64,000 nt of DNA from Glossina fuscipes (GCF_014805625.2 NW_023998415.1:30009430-30073429), one strand, 5' to 3'. Counted from the first letter of the stretch, positions 12,301 through 23,860 are shown. Notes: generated by a model from the letters alone, not told the origin. A program made the numbers and translations.

Positions 12301-12621
12301 AAATTTTCAAAATGTCGGGATTGGTTTAATCGAACGGTAAGTATACGTTCATAATTATGCATACCCATTAGATAACAGTTTTATAACTTACTGTAGGTGA
12401 AAATTGATCCTGATTTGGGAGACGCTTGGACTTATTTCTATAAATTCGAACTGCTCCATGGTAGTGAAACTCAACAAAAAGAGGTATTGGAGCGTTGTAT
12501 TGCAGCCGAACCGAAGCACGGTGAAGTTTGGTGTACGGTCAGCAAAAATATTAAGAATTGGTGCTTTAAAACTCCTGACGTTTTAAAAGCTGCGATCAAG
12601 GAGCTTGCTATACCCATATAA
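9363..12621 (+). CDS. Prp6: pre-mRNA processing factor 6 (U4/U6.U5 tri-snRNP protein)
   Basis: Five exons, 9363-9460, 9515-9832, 9944-11144, 11383-12336 and 12397-12621, join in frame to 931 codons plus stop, close to the roughly 940 residues of animal PRPF6. Prp6 is a nuclear scaffold of the spliceosome that bridges U5 and U4/U6 snRNPs in the tri-snRNP. The PRP1 N-terminal domain starts at residue 1 ([20 protein letters not shown]) and includes [16 protein letters not shown] after the first intron. A Lys/acidic stretch ([15 protein letters not shown]) lies at about 63-77. From about residue 284 to the end are HAT (half-TPR) repeats with recurring W..A...E patterns, for example [20 protein letters not shown]. 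The first ATG begins the conserved N-terminus, so the start is well supported. All introns have GT-AG ends (54, 111, 238 and 60 bp). No damage was seen; this is a complete housekeeping gene. Confidence 0.97.
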
Positions 12622-12758
12622 GATTTCTTTCAAGTTACTTAAAAAAAAAAGAAGAAAACTCATTCTTGGCATTACCAATTGTAATTAAGAAATAATTTTT
12701 AAAACAATTTCGATGGGTTGTTAAAGAAGTGCATGTTTCTTAAGTTTTTTAAGCAAAT

Positions 12759-12986
12759 TTGCCAAAAGTTACTTTCCGTGATGTAAAAAACCCCAATATC
12801 AAATATGAATTTAATATTACAAAAAAGCGTCAAATTAACGATTTTTTTTTAAAGATAAGTATTCGTTTTTCGAGAATTCATCTTCAGAATACATTTTCAA
12901 AGATAGAAGGTGAACTAAATGTTGACCTTAAAAGATCTGCTGAAGACCATGTCAAGATTAAAAATGAAGAGCGACATTGGAAGTGA
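12759..12986 (+). CDS. unassigned small ORF downstream of Prp6
   Basis: An open frame of 75 codons follows the Prp6 stop by about 130 bp. It has no ATG at its start (TTG at 12759, in-frame stop at 12750-12752). Its composition looks more protein-like than nearby shadows: KVTFRDVKNPNIKYEFNITK near the start and KIEGELNVDLKRSAEDHVK near the end, rich in Lys and Glu. A splice acceptor-like TTCATCTTCAG at 12876-12886 could divide it. It may be part of a small gene, a decayed gene copy or 3' UTR of Prp6. I do not recognise the family. An AATAAA at 13112-13117 could serve it. Confidence 0.25.
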   Translation: MPKVTFRDVKNPNIKYEFNITKKRQINDFFLKISIRFSRIHLQNTFSKIEGELNVDLKRSAEDHVKIKNEERHWK

Positions 12987-13239
12987 CCGCATCCATGCTA
13001 TACAATTATAGTAAAGTATTCGTTAATTTTATGTGCATGTATTAGTAAATTATTACTTCTGCGTACGTATTTATATATTAACTATTTGTAAATATCTTCA
13101 AATACATCATAAATAAATTCACAGCGTCATCTCTTACAAGCTACTAGCTATTAAACCATTAAAAATTGTCGAACATTTTCAATTTACTTGATGTTGCAAG
13201 CAAATTGCAGAAATTGCACGAAATTTTAATATTTAATAA
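12987..13239. other. AT-rich intergenic DNA
   Basis: Nothing recognised apart from a possible poly(A) hexamer AATAAA at 13112-13117. Confidence 0.4.
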
Positions 13240-14125
13240 TTTCTATATATTATATCATTAGCTTTTGACAGGTTAGTTATATGTTCTTGACCAGCCTGAC
13301 GCCCTTTTTTTTTCCTAAATTTAAAAACGCTCAGGTCATGAAAATGAAGCGAAACTTGAAACTTAAAATTCAATTGTGAATTGAATGTAATCGGGCCATG
13401 TAAGTGCCTACAAAACAAAACAAAACTAATAAACTAATTAACGAAATTATATTGACTTGTGGTGTGTATGGTGGAGCGTGTAGAGTGATGAGCAAAAAAC
13501 CCCCACTCTTGCTTTTATAAACGGAGGTGTTCTTAGCTTGTGTTGTGTTGTGGGCGGGTCCGTTGACTGGTTTCGTCGACTCTCGCCTGTTGACTATTGC
13601 GAACAGAAGAATATTTGTGACATAAATCAACAGAAAATGACAGTTCACGGAAGGACACGGAAATATAGCTACATGGACTCAGTATTTAATACTGATGGCG
13701 AATATATATATATATACTTAAGAGGGTCCGTGAAGCCTGCATGTTGCAGACAGCAGTCGATTGTTTTTGTCTTCGTACAAGTACTGTAGGATCGCCTATA
13801 GAATGTACGTGCAAATTTTTATAGGTTAAGAGTAATGAGTAAAAAAAAAAAAATTTTTTTTTTTTTTTACTTTCAATTCATGACATAGTAGGCGTGTCCT
13901 CCGATACATTTGGCCCGGCCCAACTTCAATGTCGACCTGCGTGTAACAACTTTCAATATTCTTGCCAAAAAGGAAGCCAATAGTTTGAGCCAATGGCTGA
14001 GCTTTTTGCGGTCAAATGGTCACCTTAACCACCGACAGCACACTTATAACGCGATTCAGGATTTGATGATGATCAAGAACATATATATAGTTTACGGGGT
14101 CTCCGAAACTTGCATCTGAGTATTG
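13240..14125 (+). repeat. cluster of decayed dispersed repeats (family C)
   Basis: Two pieces end in the same way: GTATTTAATACTGATGGC... followed by a TATA run and GAGGGTCCGTGAAGCCTGCA (13680-13742), and ATTTGATGATGATCAAG... then GTTTACGGGGTCTCCGAAAC (14060-14110). Both match the end of the 17612-18500 repeat (TTTAATGCTGATCAAGATAC, then TTTGTGGGGTTTCTACAG). The ORFs inside are by-products. The family resembles the DINE-1/INE-1 class of fly repeats as I remember it, but this was not searched. Confidence 0.5.
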
Positions 14126-14135
14126 CAATCGCTTT

Positions 14136-16369
14136 CTATATGTGAAGTAAGGAGTGCTTGATAATTAGCTCAGCACAAAGTATGAGAACGCTGAGTAACA
14201 TGCCGAACGTGAACATGACCAGAGCATATCGGCATTCTGTTATTCCCACAGAAATGAAACCGCCTACACCACCTTCACATTTAGGTTTTTGAGGAAACCA
14301 TTTCCGTTCTTCGCGATTCATGAGACCTATTTCACGTTGCCAGCGTAACCTGCAAAAGAAAGGGGTTCAATTTGAAAGCTACTATTGAAAAAAAAAAAAA
14401 AAATTAAATGAAATGAGTACTGACTGGCGACGAAAGAGTTCTTTATATGGGAAATTTTTCCGTGTAGGAATGGCGATAATTGGTAATTGAAAAGCTTCCA
14501 ATTCTTTGAGTCCACATTTTTCCGGCTCATTGAATGTGTCACTAATTATTTGATATCCGGCCTGTAATTCGACTTGATAAGCAAAAAGACCCGTTCGCAC
14601 TTTTTCCATTCCCACCATAGGGCGTATATATATATTTTCTCCTTTGGAAGCGATTTTTTTATGGTACAAAAGGTTGGTAACAGGATCAGTCGACTCCTGA
14701 TTATGTAAACATTAATTACTTAATTAACGTTTTCGTTAGAGCGGTTGGAATGGGAAGTTTCTACTCACATTGAAATATATTTTGTTATATACGGTGTCCT
14801 GCACGCCAATTTCCAAAGGAGATTGGGTTAAATCGTGGAGCGATTTTATGGCCTCGGAGGGGCTTTGTAAGAGGGCCACAATATTCGCTGAAAATGAGGT
14901 AAACAAAAACAAATTGGCGACAAATGTTGTAAAGATGACAATACGGCAAGATCGATTCGTCACGTTTAAATAGAACCCCTGTTGGCACATCGCGCCCCAT
15001 ACAAAAACCGCACAGTCCCAATAATCCATATTATGTTTGTAGGGGGAAAACATTAGTTCAAGGATAAAAACTAAAATTGTGAAAACTATCAGAATGACCA
15101 ACGCAATCCAAACATCATTTTCGAATGGCATGGCAAATATATTGGCGACTGCGGACAGAGAAGGCTGGCGAAACATGATGCCTGCTCGAATACGATATGT
15201 TTCGGCTATAAAGTCGCAAAGTGCAATACGATCAAGACGCATGAAAATGGCCAATTGACCAAAGTCTAGCTCGTAACGCTGAAAGCGTCCCATTAGACCA
15301 TCAAAAGAACCGTTCGGCTGATGCCAGCCATAATTATCCATTTGATGGGTATTGAAGCTGTAAGTGATTTCAAAAATGGCGTCTTGTATAAGATAATGCA
15401 TACACGTTGTTGTGTAGTAGCGAGCTTACTGCATATTTAATTTGTTGGCCAATTCTAATGTTAAGCGATTGTTAACTTTAGATATTGTATCGATGTGGCG
15501 CAGAGATAGGTCTTCTATATTTGTAAACATGTCGGGAAATGCTATCACCAAGCCGGTATTAAAAGTAATATTCTCTAAATTTTCACGATATGAAATGGCT
15601 GATCCGAACTTCTGAAGATCGCCAATCATTTGCCGCGAGTGAGAAAAATTCCTGCTGATTGGTAATTGCTTTGCGGCCTTAAAACTCGCCACTTTAAATA
15701 TATCCGTGAGTATAAATGATTTGAAAGGCAATACGGCAAGGATTCGAACTTCGCTGTCGGGTGGTATAAATATGTCTGCGTCTTCCAAGGCCGCCACATC
15801 GCCACTGTCTTGCGTTACTAACAACCAAAAACGATTAGTTGTAAAATAATTATGCTCAGAGGCAGCTGACCAACGTAGTACGTTGAGACCGCATTCGCTA
15901 TTAAAGTTTGCCAAAAGAATACCAACTTTAAAGGATAATGCTTTCATTTGAAATTTCAAAGGACGTCTGGTAGCGTTATCGGTGCGAAATGAATTACTTG
16001 GGCCATAAATAGGTGCGGCGGGTGCGTCTTTCAGGTAATCCCGGCCGAACCAAACATGTACAGAGAAATCTTGTGCCATCAGGTAAGTCGTCAGAGCATC
16101 GGTTGATAAATTTAAAGAATCTAGAAAAAGGAATGCTTAGGTTACGATAAAATTTATATAAAATTCTTTTCAAAAACACAATAATTGCATGGGCAGATAA
16201 TCAGATCAATGCTTCGCACATTCTGATATCGATAGAAAGCAGTCAATATCTCGTACAATAACGCTGGGTCTTTAGCTTGCGGTAGTGCGTTTACGGAGTT
16301 CGATGGACTGCAAATAACGGCAGAATTGAAAGTCAACCATATTATCATTGTTACCGTTAATAGTTTCAT
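14136..16369 (-). CDS. Ir75: ionotropic chemosensory receptor, Ir75 clade
   Basis: Five exons on the minus strand, 16369-16180, 16120-15430, 15357-14769, 14696-14425 and 14349-14136, join in frame to 651 codons plus stop; introns are 59-75 bp with GT-AG ends. Ir proteins are ligand-gated cation channels of olfactory neuron dendrites, derived from glutamate receptors; Ir75 members detect small acids, usually with Ir8a as co-receptor. Residues 1-20 form a signal peptide. The ligand-binding S1 half includes DNYGWHQPNGSFDGLMGRF from residue 301 and IRAGIMFRQPSLSAVANIF at about 350. Transmembrane 1 is about 376-397, the pore loop FVWGAMCQQGF about 412-422, transmembrane 2 about 432-455, the S2 half follows, and transmembrane 3 is about 622-644. 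The start was chosen for the signal peptide. The protein looks intact. The best guess within the clade is Ir75d, not proven; the agonist cannot be read from the sequence. Confidence 0.92.
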
Positions 16370-16795
16370 TATGAAATTGTTTTTTTATTTTTTTTTTTGT
16401 ATTATTGGTTGTTCTTTCCGTTATTCTAATGCAGTCCCTATCCGTATCCCAGTCAAAGTTATTTGAAATAAGCTTTTATTTGGATTGTTTTACTGTCTAA
16501 CGAGGATAGGAAAATCCATGCATACAAAGATGTGTGCGTGCATTTCTGATGCTTTATTAGGAAAAATTGTTCAAATTAATTCATTTTGATTTCTAATTGA
16601 ATTCAGATAATTGCTCTTTGCATGCAACTTGCAATCGAGGCAAAATCAAATTCACTTAATATGTGCTTAGATAAGTGTAGGCGACAGGTGTTTGTAACGA
16701 TTTCTAATAGAATTTTACAAAATAATTCATTGGCATTGTAAAGCATTAAGTAGAAATGGATCTCTGATCTATGTTTAAAGGACACCTGCACTCTT
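16370..16795. other. region upstream of the Ir75-type gene
   Basis: AT-rich non-coding DNA, with a T run at 16380-16399 just before the start codon on the minus strand. The promoter must lie here or beyond, but no element was assigned. Confidence 0.5.
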
Positions 16796-17360
16796 ATTAT
16801 ACCCATCACGGAAGGATGAGAAGTATATTCATTTTGTCAAAACGTTTGCAACGCCCAGAAGGACGCATCAGAGACCCCACAAAGTATATACATATACATA
16901 TATATATATATATATCTGCATCAAATTCTTAATCGATTTAAGCATGTCCCTCTGTCCGTTTATGTAATGTCTGTTGTAAATATTCCTCTGGCCGTAAAAA
17001 TAAAGCTATCGATTTCAAATTTGGTAGAAACCTAGTAAGCGTTTCCACGCAGGTTGTATTGAAGATGGGCCAAAGCGATCGGAAGACGCAGGCCCACAGC
17101 ACCATGTAAAGGTATTGAAGAAGTAAAGTATATAACTTCTTGGCCAGTTTCAAGCGTAAACTTTTCGAAGGGCACGCCTACAACACTCACATCCCACTAC
17201 GACAAAAACGTTTATTTTGAAAATAGAAGGAATCAACTGCGTCCACTCAATTGTAGAGCGCGCAAGAATTTTGTTCTTTTATTTCTTTTGTATTTATTTA
17301 GGATAAACGGTGATGGGTACAAAAGATACGGTCCCGATCGAATTTAATTTTCTTACTCGT
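16796..17360 (-). repeat. dispersed repeat family C, inverted copy
   Basis: It begins ATACCCATCACGGAAGGATG and ends GGTGATGGGTACAAAAG...TTTTCTTACTCGTT. Read on the minus strand it starts AACGAGTAAGAAAATT and ends TTTGTGGGGTCTCTGATGCG then CAAACGTTTTGACAAAATG, like the copy at 17612-18500. It is a non-coding dispersed element common in fly intergenic DNA. The short ORFs inside are not genes. A (TA)n tract lies at 16890-16915. Confidence 0.65.
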
Positions 17361-17497
17361 TTTCATTTATTTTATATAAATTAAAAATTCTTACGTAAAA
17401 ATTTAATTTTTTTTATTTGCTTTAATTTTTTTTTTTTTTTTTTTTCAATTATCGGGAGGTTCACGAGTTGAAATTTCAACAATAGTAGAGTGTACTT

Positions 17498-17595
17498 CGG
17501 TTGTAGCTATGGCGAGTGCTGACTGAGCAAACAGCCTCAAGCTGAGGCCGCTCTCTCTCTTTTTTTCCTTCACTTATTTTTAATCCCTGAGTGTT
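17498..17595 (+). mobile_element. SINE family B, 3' part
   Basis: GGTTGTAGCTATGGCGAGTG then CTGACTGAGC and GGCCGCTCTCTCTC match the body and tail of the SINE at 37 kb (GGTCGTAGCTATAGTGAGTG). The tRNA-like head is absent. Confidence 0.5.
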
Positions 17596-17611
17596 TGGAC
17601 GTATTGAAGAA

Positions 17612-18512
17612 AAACAAGTAAGAAAATTATATCGGGTTGCGACCGAGTCTATTATACCCATCATCGTTATCGCACAAAAGATTGAAAGGGAAAATATAAA
17701 TTTGGATACACCGTAATATTCAGTGGTCGTGCCTGATTTTTTCTGTTTTTGTATAATAAATTTGTGGAAAATTGTAACGTGCGTCTATTATAGTTCATGA
17801 GCAATGAGTAAAAGACACGGAAAGCAGAGATATTTTCAGGTTTGGTTGTATAGACGTGTGGGCGTTGCAGTGTAGTGCAGTGTGTTTTATGGCCAGCTTG
17901 ATATCTACTTCTTTGCGAACCGGTACACATTGTACCACAGATACGACAAAGTTAGTGATACGAAGGCATGGCCGAATGGATAGACGAACGGACGGACATG
18001 GTTAGGTATATACCGAAATACACTATATAATATTAAATTTTGACATATTATAATATTGGGTAGGTGTGGCAAATGTTTTCTATTTTTGTACAGGTACTAC
18101 AGCATCGCCCATAAAGTATATCTACAAATTTTTGAAGATTATGAGATTTGTGTGCTGTAGTTTACGAGTAATGAGCAAAAGAATTATATGTCGTTTCCTT
18201 TGGAAAACAGAGGTGTTTTCAGTTTGCGTGCTGCTGTCCGCGGATCTTTTCACCGATTTTGCCCATTTTCGCATGCAAGAACTTCCAATATATTTTCCAA
18301 ATTTCAAGTCGGTAGCTTCATTTCTGCGTCCAGGAGAATGTTTGAAACAGACATTACACAGACCGACGAACAGATGGCAATGGTTAAATCGATTCAGAAT
18401 TTAATGCTGATCAAGATACTCTTTGTGGGGTTTCTACAGATTTCTTCTGGGCGATGCAAACGTTTTGATGTTATAAATAGACCGCTCATCTTTCGATGAT
18501 GCGTATAAAGAA
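17612..18512 (+). repeat. dispersed repeat family C, long copy
   Basis: It starts ACAAGTAAGAAAATTATATC, GGGTTGCGACC and TATTATACCCATCATCG. It ends GATTCAGAATTTAATGCTGA, TGTGGGG, CTTCTGGGCGATGCAAACG and then GATGATGCGTATA. The start and the end are the mirror of the inverted copies at 16.8 kb and 31.7 kb. Positions 17804-17945 recur almost unchanged at 21050-21191. It does not appear to encode protein. Confidence 0.65.
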
Positions 18513-19825
18513 ACAAAGAAAAGTAATCATAAATATTAAAATTTTAAATACTAGAAAGGTTTGAAGGTCTGTTCTTATGTTAGTTGATGCCAACAAATTT
18601 AAAATTAACAAACTCAAAATTACCTAAAAGAATGAAGCGTAACGTTGTTATGATTACCTGCGAAAATAAAATGAGAAGAAAGACGACACAAAAAATATAT
18701 ATTTGTCTAATATATATGGCATAATATGAGAGACTATATTAACAGTATGTATGACATGTATGGGAGGGAATGGACGACTCTCGAACATATGGAGCAAAGT
18801 AAACCAAAGAGTATACTAACATTAAAGCGTTCAAGGCGTCTAGACATCTATTGTCAACCTGGTCGTTAACAATACTGCCGAGCTAATTAATATGCGTTTA
18901 CCCGGTCGTGAGTTCTGTTGATCATTTCGTTTGTAAGTGTGTCGAGTTCATCGTACTTTATATGGGCACGTTACAGCTTTCTGGTCGCATAAGCACACAA
19001 CATATTTTAGGAACGAAATAATAAGACTTTCCAACATTTTCTTCAAAATTATAGCGACGAAACTCTTGGGGACCTTTACATTTAATTTCATGCTCTTTCA
19101 TTCTTATTATTCGTGTGGGGAAGAATCCCATTAAAGGAGCGTGTGCTTACATGCATAGTGTATACGTACAACAGAAAACAACGTTTTTGATCTTGGAACT
19201 TTACGTGGGTCGGCGAAAATCTACAATCAATTTACTCGAGGAGAGGGTAAAATAAATTGTACATTGTATTAGATGTGTGTCGTCGTATTGAAAGGTCCCA
19301 ATATATGAAAAAAAAAGTTTTAGAGTGACTTGCGGACTTCTAGAGGCGGCACGCCCCTGGCAAGAATAGGCACTATATTCGACTTTCGTTAACCTTATCG
19401 ATCCTCGTCGAGTGTTGATGTGGTTGTTGTCAGTTGTCAGCCTGGCATGTCTAGGAAAGCACCAAATAGTCTGCTTCGAATCCTTTTATATCTTAACTGA
19501 TGAAATACGTAGCCTAGTTGGTGTTGCTTCGGCTTTTCTTATATAAATTTGCAGGCTTAACTAGTGATCAATGCTTCGAAACGGACGACGTACTCGCACC
19601 TAGTTAATCGAGAGCGAATGGGGTTACAGTAGGCTATTTAATTTTACAATATCCACTATGATCGTGATCCTTTAGAAAGTTTGGGAAGCCAATCATATCT
19701 CCCACACAAAATGTAGGCGATCATTTTATCCATTATACCAAGTTATTAAAGATCTGCATTCAGGCCAAGCAAAGGTTCAACATTAATTGCAGTAAATCGG
19801 ATATGTTTCTAACATTCTACAATAG
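18513..19825. other. intergenic DNA, no gene seen
   Basis: No long ORF or known motif. The base composition is slightly less AT-rich from 19320 to 19640 than its surroundings, without a coding pattern. Confidence 0.5.
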
Positions 19826-20134
19826 TGTTACGAAAATCTCACCCCCTTTTACAGCTGGGGACTGATGAAGAGATTAACAATAATTGGTAGAAAATTTAGG
19901 TAAAAAAGGTATTAACACAAAAATTTTGCGAGGGTCTTAGGCACTGATAACTTGCTTGTAAAAGTGTATATAAGCAGAACATATGCGAAAGGCAAAATCA
20001 GTTGAGTTAAGGAAGTTGAATCGTAATTTCCAAACGGACAGAAGAAGCATTGTTCCTGTCAAATAATTACTAAATAGATCTTCTAAGAACTTAAAATAAA
20101 ACCTATACTATAACCTAAAAATCGCAACGGTACA
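19826..20134 (+). mobile_element. possible solo LTR
   Basis: The block begins TGTTACGAAAATCTCACC and ends CGCAACGGTACA, so it has TG...CA ends. Inside it has a TATA-like GTGTATATAAGCAG (about 19965) and AATAAAAC near the end (about 20094), the layout of an LTR with promoter and poly(A) signal. No matching target duplication, primer-binding site or coding sequence is next to it. Treat as a weak candidate. Confidence 0.25.
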
Positions 20135-20732
20135 AGTTTAATCTCAAGGGGAGTGGAGTAAAATTCGTGAAAATCACAAGAGATAGTCTCTCGCTGCAAT
20201 GCAATGATATCTTGCACGAGCGAACAATAAGATAGTGAGAGAAAAAGCAAGCAATCAAACGGCTGTTAATTAACGGCACTACTACCATTATGAATAAGAG
20301 AAGCTTATCAGTAATTCGTTCTGTTAAAGTGATCGCTCCTCTTGCTTTTAGATTGATCTGTTAAAGCAATAAGACAAGAAGAGAGAGATTGTGTGAGCGC
20401 TGATGTCGTATAACCTCGATTTTCCTTGCATTGTATAATCGTATTAGAAAAAAATTTGTAATTTTAATATCTGATCACTATTTAGTCAGCCCTGTATATG
20501 TATGTAAGTCGTTTGTGAAGGTAAGTCACCGATATTGTCGCTATTGGCATTTGTGATCGGTCAATTTTTAAAGGCGAGTTTACTCGTGCTCGGATTTCAT
20601 ATTGACTCAGGTTGATTCGCAGATGAATTGGTAGGCGTAGAGTTTGTCGCGGAGAGGATATTGTCGTTCAAAAATATTAACAAGTAAGGTCTTGGTTAAC
20701 ATTTCGTAAGAAATTGCGAAGATAGAGAAGGG

Positions 20733-20736
<4 letters not shown>
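20135..20736. other. intergenic DNA, no gene seen
   Basis: No ORF, RNA gene or repeat family was recognised. Confidence 0.5.
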
Positions 20737-20804
<68 letters not shown>

Positions 20805-20838
20805 GAGAGAGAGGGAGAGAGAGAGAGAGAAAGAGAGA
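20737..20838. repeat. (GA)n / (GAAA)n microsatellite
   Basis: AAAG repeats pass into about 40 GA units with a few interruptions. The overlapping minus-strand ORFs made of Ser/Leu are artefacts of this tract. Confidence 0.95.
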
Positions 20839-21029
20839 ATTGAAGTTCATTCGACAAAAAGGTACAACAATTATCACGAAAATTGATCCTTTGTAGAGCA
20901 GAAAAGTCTAAGTTGTGGTGATAACTGAATGAATTGACCCATAAAATTGTAGTAATTCCATACAAAAAGGAACTCCATCATCTATGTCTATATTTGGATC
21001 CTGCGCTAAGTACAGATTACACTTGCACT

Positions 21030-21352
21030 TACATTAGGTTGCGTTTTGGGTCAATGAGTAAAAGACACGGAAAGCAGAGATATTTTCAGGTTTGGTTGTA
21101 TAGACGTGTGGGCGTTGCAGTGTAGTGCAGTGTGTTTTATGGCCTGCTTGATATCTACTTCTTTGCGAACCGGTACACATTGTACCACAGATATCCACTT
21201 CCCCATAAATACGCACATGAAAGATATGCCTTTATATAGAAACAAGATGTAATTTTTGTGTTCTTTAATAAAAATAAGAACTATGTTAGACAATTTGGTG
21301 TAGGGCAGTGAAAGGTCGGACTTGCCGGACTACAATATTCTTACTTGTTTTT
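21030..21352 (+). repeat. chimeric or deleted family C repeat copy
   Basis: Positions 21050-21191 repeat 17804-17945 with about one mismatch (GGCCTGC versus GGCCAGC). The sequence then diverges and ends GACTTGCCGGACTACAATAT then TCTTACTTGTTTTTATT, an ending shared in type with the repeat finishing near 55550. It therefore joins the front of one family to the end of another, or is an internally deleted full element. Confidence 0.6.
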
Positions 21353-22780
21353 ATTGATTGAAATGTCTTAAAGGTGAGAAAAAAATAGAACACGATTTAA
21401 TTTGCAGAAAGTTTAATTGATTGCATGGTTAATTTAAATATTTAACATTAAACCTATCTGCGTAAATATATCAATGTCTTTACCTAGCCAACCGTTACAA
21501 TTAATTCACAAATAATGGCCTTGGTCTTAATAGATTGAGCAGTGGTGTGAGTTTGGTTTTTTTTTTTTTTCAAATTAAATGATGCTAAATGCGCGCATAT
21601 AATGCGGTTTACAGTTGTGCACATTAGAGTTGATCCAGCGTTGCTATTCAGCGTTGAAATCTTATTTTCCTGCATCTGTAGAAGATAAATAATTCTCCCT
21701 TGTTAGGAGGTGTACAACACCTTCGTATTTGGTATCGGCAACAAATGAGAAGAATATATGTGCTTGTGAAGTTCTTGAGAAGCGTTAACAATTTAAAAAA
21801 CATGGAGAAAAAAAGGAGAAATTATTGTCCATTTTTTCGCATATTTATCCCGCTATTGCTAAAGTAGATGGATCACAACTGTTCTCGTTCATTGTATTTC
21901 TCGCTAGAGAGTATAACCTTCGCTAAGAAAAGGGCAAAGAAAACACAAATTAACTTAACACTTAACACCTGAGTAAACTGTAGCAATTGCAGGGGGGTGG
22001 TATTCAGAAGCACATGCCATTGTTGTGCTAACCAGTTCAAAGTGAAATTACTAAAGCCCCGGAATTTGTAGGAGAACGCGGCGTTGCGAGCATCTCTCTG
22101 GCACAGACAATTATCTTATATTATGACAACAAACAGATGGCCAGGGTGTGATGTTGATTTAAATCCCGTGCATGGACTACCTGTTAAGCTGAACGATGAC
22201 TGTTTATGAATTATATGCGTATATAGTTGTGTACGTGCGTGTGTATGTACGTTGGATTTGATTATGCACTCATTACGTACATGCATTGTGCATGAACATA
22301 ATATAGTAGAATGAGAGGTGTTGGCGCTAAAGTGAATTACTCGAACAGTCGCTAGTTGCTGCGATACAGAGAAAATTAAATTTTAACCAGCATTCGAGCG
22401 ATGCGCATCGGTGTACTGGGAAACTTATAAGAGGCTTATAGTCGCGTATTTCAAGCTCGTTTTTAATCAGGATCCAATGCTTACGCCTTAACCGTTGGAT
22501 TCAATTTTCTTGTTTTGCCCTCTTCTTTATTCCATCTAGTTTTAATATTTACATGTTGACCATTTGCCGTAAGGATATATGCGAACATGAAGGCAATACA
22601 TATAGAGTCTTTCAGGGAAAATAAGCCTTTATATGGTAATAACACACTTCACCTACATTACTAAGTAAGCAATCATTTTGGCCCAAGTGTGTGGAATATT
22701 TAAGCATAGGCCTAACTTGCGTATTGCGTTTTCACTTATTCGTACTTAAATTTAATGACAATATGTCAATTTATTTAGAG
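21353..22780. other. intergenic DNA, no gene seen
   Basis: AT-rich, with scattered short ORFs lacking family motifs. Confidence 0.5.
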
Positions 22781-22860
22781 ACCATGTAATGGACGCTTCT
22801 TTTTAGTGTTAATTATTGCAACCATGTAATGGACGCTTCTTTTTAGTGTTAATTATTGCA
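22781..22860. repeat. exact tandem duplication of 40 bp
   Basis: The 40-bp unit starting ACCATGTAATGGACGCTTCT at 22781-22820 is repeated without change at 22821-22860. Confidence 0.95.
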
Positions 22861-23245
22861 ATCACACACAGCTAACGGAGAATTTAAATCAAACCATAGG
22901 CCGCAAAGTCAATGATACTATGCATACTGAATATATCAACGATGTTATGTGTCTTTCTAAGAGTTTTCGGATATTTATCCGAGTTTTGCACTTTTCGTGT
23001 GGAACCGAAATACTCTCTGTACTCTATGTTCCCGAAAGGGTGGACCGAACGTCAAATTGTGTTCTAATATATCTTTGAACTTATTCAACCGATCAATTTC
23101 AAGATGTTCACAGATGCCTAAAAAAATCACGAATGATTGTAAACTTAAAACAAAAAAAAAAAAAAAAATCGAAAATTTCAGTCTGTTTTCATCAGTAAAT
23201 TATGACCTGCAGTAGACATCAATTTGAAATTTAAGTTGATAGTGA

Positions 23246-23318
23246 TTATTATTCCAAGACTAAGAGTTTAAAACCACTAGTATCTAAGGCTAACGGCTTT
23301 ATTGAAAGGTCTTTTAAA
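23246..23318 (-). mobile_element. SINE family A, tail-side fragment
   Basis: ATTATTATTCCAAGACTAAG, CACTAGTATCTAAGGCTAAC and GGCTTTATTGAAA are the reverse complement of the tail of the 63.5 kb SINE. The tRNA-like head is missing, as in ordinary 5'-truncated copies. Confidence 0.65.
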
Positions 23319-23639
23319 TTGAATTTTTAATTGGAAAGTTCAGGATGATATGTTCGCAATCACAACAAAGAAATAAAGTTGTAATCGTCTTAAGACGGAT
23401 CGAACTGGATGTTCTCGTTCGCCGATCTCGACTGAAGAGAAAAGAAGCTGCTTAAGATAATATGTACGCAAGAAGAACACGCAGAGCGTAATTAACTTTC
23501 AAACTTCTTTGCTGTCAGTTGGCAGCTCAGTTATATATTTTCAATATATTTTCAATACATAGTAAAACTTATGAGTATTTATACTCTACACCATTAGTTG
23601 TGCAGGTTATATTAAATTACTGGGGATATATAATATATA

Positions 23640-23860
23640 ATATATCAGGCCCAGAAGAGTTTGATATAGATGCACTATTTATTATATCGATCGATTCAGA
23701 ATCGCTTACTTGCTAAGCTTCTCTGTCTGTCTGATGTCCATCCACATAATTTTCTATTTAAACTACAGATCGCAATTTTTCAAATATTTTTAATGAAGTT
23801 CAGCACATTCAGACATGTTTTGGAGTAAGAATGAACGCTGAACGCTGAACGCTGAAAGAG
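23640..23860. repeat. dispersed repeat family F
   Basis: ATAGATGCACTATTTATTAT then ATCGATCGATTCAGAATCG and, further on, CTACAGATCGCAATTTTTCA match the block at 49200-49420 (ATAGACCCATTTATTACATC, GATCGATCAATTCTGAATGG, CTACAGCGCGCAATTTTTGA). Non-coding, function unknown. Confidence 0.5.

Noticed and set aside
15358..15429. In-frame stop breaking the Ir75-type gene
   Set aside because: The stop lies in a 72-bp GT-AG intron; splicing it out restores the frame and joins LNM to FNTHQMDNYGW.
20677..20965. Ser/Leu-rich proteins on the minus strand
   Set aside because: Translation of a GA microsatellite.
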